In this document: positions 6,235 through 7,848 of the stretch, piece by piece
Position numbering within the stretch: the first letter of the stretch is position 1
Layout: each line of letters begins with the position of its first letter
From: Chloroflexota bacterium
GTDB lineage: Bacteria > Chloroflexota > UBA6077
Assembly: GCA_021786215.1 (NCBI GenBank)
Contig: JAJYNT010000071.1
Coordinates: 1-7,848 of the forward strand
DNA length: 7,848 bases
Direction of reading: 5' to 3'
Notes under the pieces: generated by a model
Databases searched by the model: none
Seen by the model: the letters and a program-made list of their open reading frames with translations, nothing else
Told to the model about the DNA's origin: nothing
Position numbers and translations under genes: made by a program

Positions 6235-6384
6235 CGCGCTGTCTTCCTGCTGCCCCTATTTCGTGCGGCGAAACAAGCACCGCGGGGGCCGGCCAAGGAT
6301 AATCCGGCAATCGCGGTGCCACTGACATTCCGATTGCTTCCGGGGCGTTGGCACGAACCATAAATGCAGGCGAGAGCAAGACTC
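6235..6384. promoter_or_regulatory. Divergent kinase/LacI intergenic region, kinase-proximal part
   Basis: This DNA holds the leader and presumed promoter of the kinase gene. A nested inverted repeat is present: GCACCGCG (6277-6284) with CGCGGTGC (6312-6319), and inside it GCCGG (6288-6292) with CCGGC (6304-6308). On the minus strand it would fold in the kinase mRNA leader if transcription starts above 6320. I do not see a convincing -35/-10 pair for the kinase. A TTGTCA at 6391-6386 has no good -10 at normal spacing. Confidence 0.4.
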
Positions 6385-6414
6385 TTGACAAGGCTGAAGG
6401 AGCGCGCCTACAAT
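6385..6414 (+). promoter_or_regulatory. Sigma-70 promoter of the LacI-family gene
   Basis: TTGACA (6385-6390, perfect -35) is followed after 18 bases by TACAAT (6409-6414, one mismatch to TATAAT). Transcription should start near 6421, giving a leader of about 34 bases. It is one of the best promoter matches in the window. Confidence 0.8.
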
Positions 6415-6425
6415 GGCGACCGGAT

Positions 6426-6439
6426 AGAAAACCTTTTCT
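6426..6439. promoter_or_regulatory. Second palindrome in the LacI leader (possible auxiliary operator)
   Basis: AGAAAACCTTTTCT is a perfect inverted repeat (AGAAAA, CC, TTTTCT). It has the A/T-arm layout of a LacI-family site but CC instead of CG in the centre, matching about 7 of 10 fixed positions. It shares one base with the next palindrome, and the two centres are 13 bp apart. A second repressor contact or an accidental palindrome are both possible. Confidence 0.35.
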
Positions 6440-6452
6440 GAAAGCGCTTGCT
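6439..6452. promoter_or_regulatory. LacI-family operator just before the start codon
   Basis: TGAAAGCGCTTGCT matches the general LacI/GalR-family operator TGNAANCGNTTNCA at nine of ten fixed positions (only the last base differs), with the central CG at 6445-6446. It lies between the predicted transcription start (about 6421) and the GTG at 6455. Bound repressor would block transcript elongation or promoter clearance, which implies autorepression. The likely binder is the product of the next gene. Confidence 0.7.
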
Positions 6453-6454
6453 AA

Positions 6455-7489
6455 GTGGAAAAGCGGTCCTCCACAATCCAGGATGTCGCGTCCAGGGCCG
6501 GGGTGTCCATAACCACCGTCTCCAGGGTTCTAAACGACACCGGCTACCCCATGCGCCCCGAGACCAGGCAACGGGTCCAGGAAGCCATCGATGCCCTGGA
6601 CTTCCGCCCCAGCCCCCTGGCCAGGGGACTTCTGGGCAAGTCCACCCGAACCATCGCCCTGATCATCCCCGATATCTCCAACCCATACTACCCCCTCCTG
6701 TCCCGAGGTGTCGAGGATGTCGCCAGCGAGCAGGACTACACCGTTATCTTCTGCAACACCGACCGCAAGCTCGCCAAGCTGCGCAGCTACCTGGAGGTGT
6801 TGAGGGAGAAGCAGGCAGACGGGATCATCTTCGCCGGGGGAGGCATCGAGAGCGATGGGGAATCGATCCAACTGGAAGAGCTGGGTGGTCCGGTGGTGCT
6901 GGTAGGCAGACATCGGTGGCCCTTCCCTTCTGTTCAGGTGAACAACCTGGCCGCCGCCTACGAGGCCACCTCGCACCTGCTGGGCCTGGGTCACCGACGC
7001 ATCGCTTTTCTGGGTGGTCCCCGCAACCTCACCAGTGCCCGGGACCGGTTGAAGGGGTACCGCCAGGCCATGGAGGAGCTGAGCGACGGCGTAACGGAGG
7101 AGCTGATCCAGGGTGGGGATTTTGCCTTCGAGAGCGGTTATCGGCTAACGGTGTCCATTCTGGATAACGCCAGCCGGAAACCCACAGCCCTCTTCGCCGC
7201 CAACGATCAGATGGCCCTCGGGGCGATGTCCGCGGCCTTCGACCTCGGCATCGACGTGCCGAATGAACTGGCCGTGGTGGGGTTCGATGATGTCCCCGCC
7301 GGTCGCTACGTAAGGCCCAGCCTCACCACCATCGCCCTGCCCACCTATGAGATGGGCGCTTCGGCCGCACGGCTGCTGCTGAGAACCCTGGCCGGGGAAC
7401 CCGTCGAGCACCCCCTCTACCTGCCCACCCGACTTGTTGTGAGGCAGTCGTCGGGCAAGCCGATTACGCCAATAACGAAATCGCAATGA
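6455..7489 (+). CDS. LacI/GalR-family transcriptional repressor
   Basis: This 344-residue regulator has the usual family length. The DNA-binding domain (residues 7-27) reads TIQDVASRAGVSITTVSRVL, a textbook LacI helix-turn-helix. It is followed by the hinge helix SPLARGLLGKST (53-64), with L56 and A57 at the minor-groove positions. The effector domain (about 66-330) has the periplasmic-binding-protein fold, with IPDISNPYYP (71-80), RDRLKGY (196-202, the Arg that usually contacts the sugar), FAANDQMALGAM (247-258) and VVGFDDVP (274-281). The GTG at 6455 places the helix-turn-helix at its normal distance from the N-terminus. No Shine-Dalgarno is seen, because the operator-like palindromes occupy that space. 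The next gene starts 17 bases after the stop codon, so the repressor likely controls itself and the downstream hydrolase operon. The effector is unknown, probably a sugar or small metabolite. Confidence 0.95.
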   Translation: MEKRSSTIQDVASRAGVSITTVSRVLNDTGYPMRPETRQRVQEAIDALDFRPSPLARGLLGKSTRTIALIIPDISNPYYPLLSRGVEDVASEQDYTVIFCNTDRKLAKLRSYLEVLREKQADGIIFAGGGIESDGESIQLEELGGPVVLVGRHRWPFPSVQVNNLAAAYEATSHLLGLGHRRIAFLGGPRNLTSARDRLKGYRQAMEELSDGVTEELIQGGDFAFESGYRLTVSILDNASRKPTALFAANDQMALGAMSAAFDLGIDVPNELAVVGFDDVPAGRYVRPSLTTIALPTYEMGASAARLLLRTLAGEPVEHPLYLPTRLVVRQSSGKPITPITKSQ

Positions 7490-7493
7490 CTGC

Positions 7494-7500
7494 AAGGAGG
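7494..7500 (+). promoter_or_regulatory. Strong ribosome binding site deciding the TTG start
   Basis: AAGGAGG ends six bases before the TTG at 7507. This near-consensus site, right after the LacI stop codon, fixes a start that would otherwise be overlooked. The first downstream in-frame ATG (residue 12) would cut into the conserved N-terminus. Confidence 0.85.
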
Positions 7501-7506
7501 AACACC

Positions 7507-7848
7507 TTGGCAAAGCTAGAAAAGTACAACCTACTGGAGATGCCCTGGACCGACGTGGCCGAGTGGATCAAGGCCGGCAACGACGTGGTGATGATCCCCG
7601 TGGGGAGCATGGAGAAGCATGGACACCACGTGCCCCTGGGGGTTGATTCCTACACCACCATGGGTAGCGTCGAGAGAGCCGCCGTCAAGGCGAATGTCCC
7701 CTTCTCCCCTCTCATGCCCTTCGGACACTCACCTCATCACATGGGCGAGGCCGGATGGGGAACCGGCAGCATCTCACTTCCCGCCGACGTCTATCGAATG
7801 GTTCTATACTCGATCGGCCGCAGCCTGATCTTCGCCGGTTTCAACAAA
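7507..7848 (+). CDS. Creatininase-family metal-dependent amidohydrolase, N-terminal part (3'-partial)
   Basis: The reading frame starts at TTG 7507 and stays open to the right edge, giving 114 residues, about half of the usual 230-270. PVGSMEKHGHHVPLGVD (31-47) is the creatininase signature. E36, H38 and D47 keep the spacing of the metal ligands known from Pseudomonas creatininase (E34, H36, D45). PFGHSPHHMGEAGWGTGSIS (71-90) matches the family's yG.s..H...pGTis segment. The remaining ligands (the NGHGGN and later His/Glu region) lie beyond the window. The family hydrolyses cyclic amides and formamides: creatinine, formylated pyrimidine intermediates, and MftE peptide cleavage. True creatininase activity is therefore not implied. 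Co-transcription with the LacI-type repressor suggests an inducible catabolic role. Confidence 0.9.
   Translation, partial: MAKLEKYNLLEMPWTDVAEWIKAGNDVVMIPVGSMEKHGHHVPLGVDSYTTMGSVERAAVKANVPFSPLMPFGHSPHHMGEAGWGTGSISLPADVYRMVLYSIGRSLIFAGFNK

Noticed and set aside
6035..6391. Minus-strand frame of 118 codons across the divergent promoter region
   Set aside because: It overlaps the kinase N-terminus in another frame and covers the clear LacI promoter. No conserved motif is visible.

Overview
The window is about 7.8 kb of bacterial chromosome. By eye it is moderately GC-rich (mostly around 60% G+C), with a less GC-rich stretch in roughly the first 640 bases. It holds six recognisable genes plus one membrane-protein gene cut by the left edge. 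GTG and TTG start codons with good Shine-Dalgarno sequences, LacI-type regulation and a PIG-L/NodB/GT9 surface-glycan gene set fit a Gram-positive-like or Chloroflexota-type bacterium. This placement is an impression from gene content and composition, and nothing in the window fixes the taxon.

Layout, left to right. Positions 1-642 (+) are the C-terminal part of a multi-spanning membrane protein of unknown function. Its end overlaps, tail to tail, the end of a glycosyltransferase family 9 gene (1598-606, minus). Upstream of that on the minus strand lie a secreted NodB-type polysaccharide deacetylase with an N-terminal degenerate amidase_3-like domain (3036-1681), a PIG-L/LmbE zinc deacetylase (4078-3236) and a membrane sensor histidine kinase with a Cache-like extracellular domain (6234-4372). 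The deacetylase has its own good sigma-70-type promoter at 3125-3153 and probably drives the glycosyltransferase as well. The 293-bp gap between kinase and PIG-L gene is non-coding and carries a heptanucleotide tandem repeat and several hairpins.

Divergent from the kinase, across a 220-bp regulatory region, is a LacI-family repressor gene (6455-7489, +). It has an excellent promoter (TTGACA-18-TACAAT) and a LacI-type operator placed between the transcription start and the GTG start codon, so autorepression is likely. Seventeen bases downstream, a creatininase-family metal hydrolase starts at a TTG (7507) behind a strong Shine-Dalgarno and runs off the right edge. The repressor probably controls this catabolic operon.

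The left part therefore looks like a cell-surface glycan modification neighbourhood: a glycosyltransferase plus two unrelated zinc deacetylases, with a sensor kinase upstream. The right part is the start of a LacI-controlled hydrolase operon. The most unusual items are a 47-bp double-hairpin element read in frame inside the GT9 gene, the fusion of an apparently dead amidase domain to the NodB deacetylase, the tandem palindromes filling the repressor's 5' leader, and the heptad repeat. I did not see a CRISPR array, tRNA, rRNA, transposase, or a clear intrinsic terminator with a U-tract.
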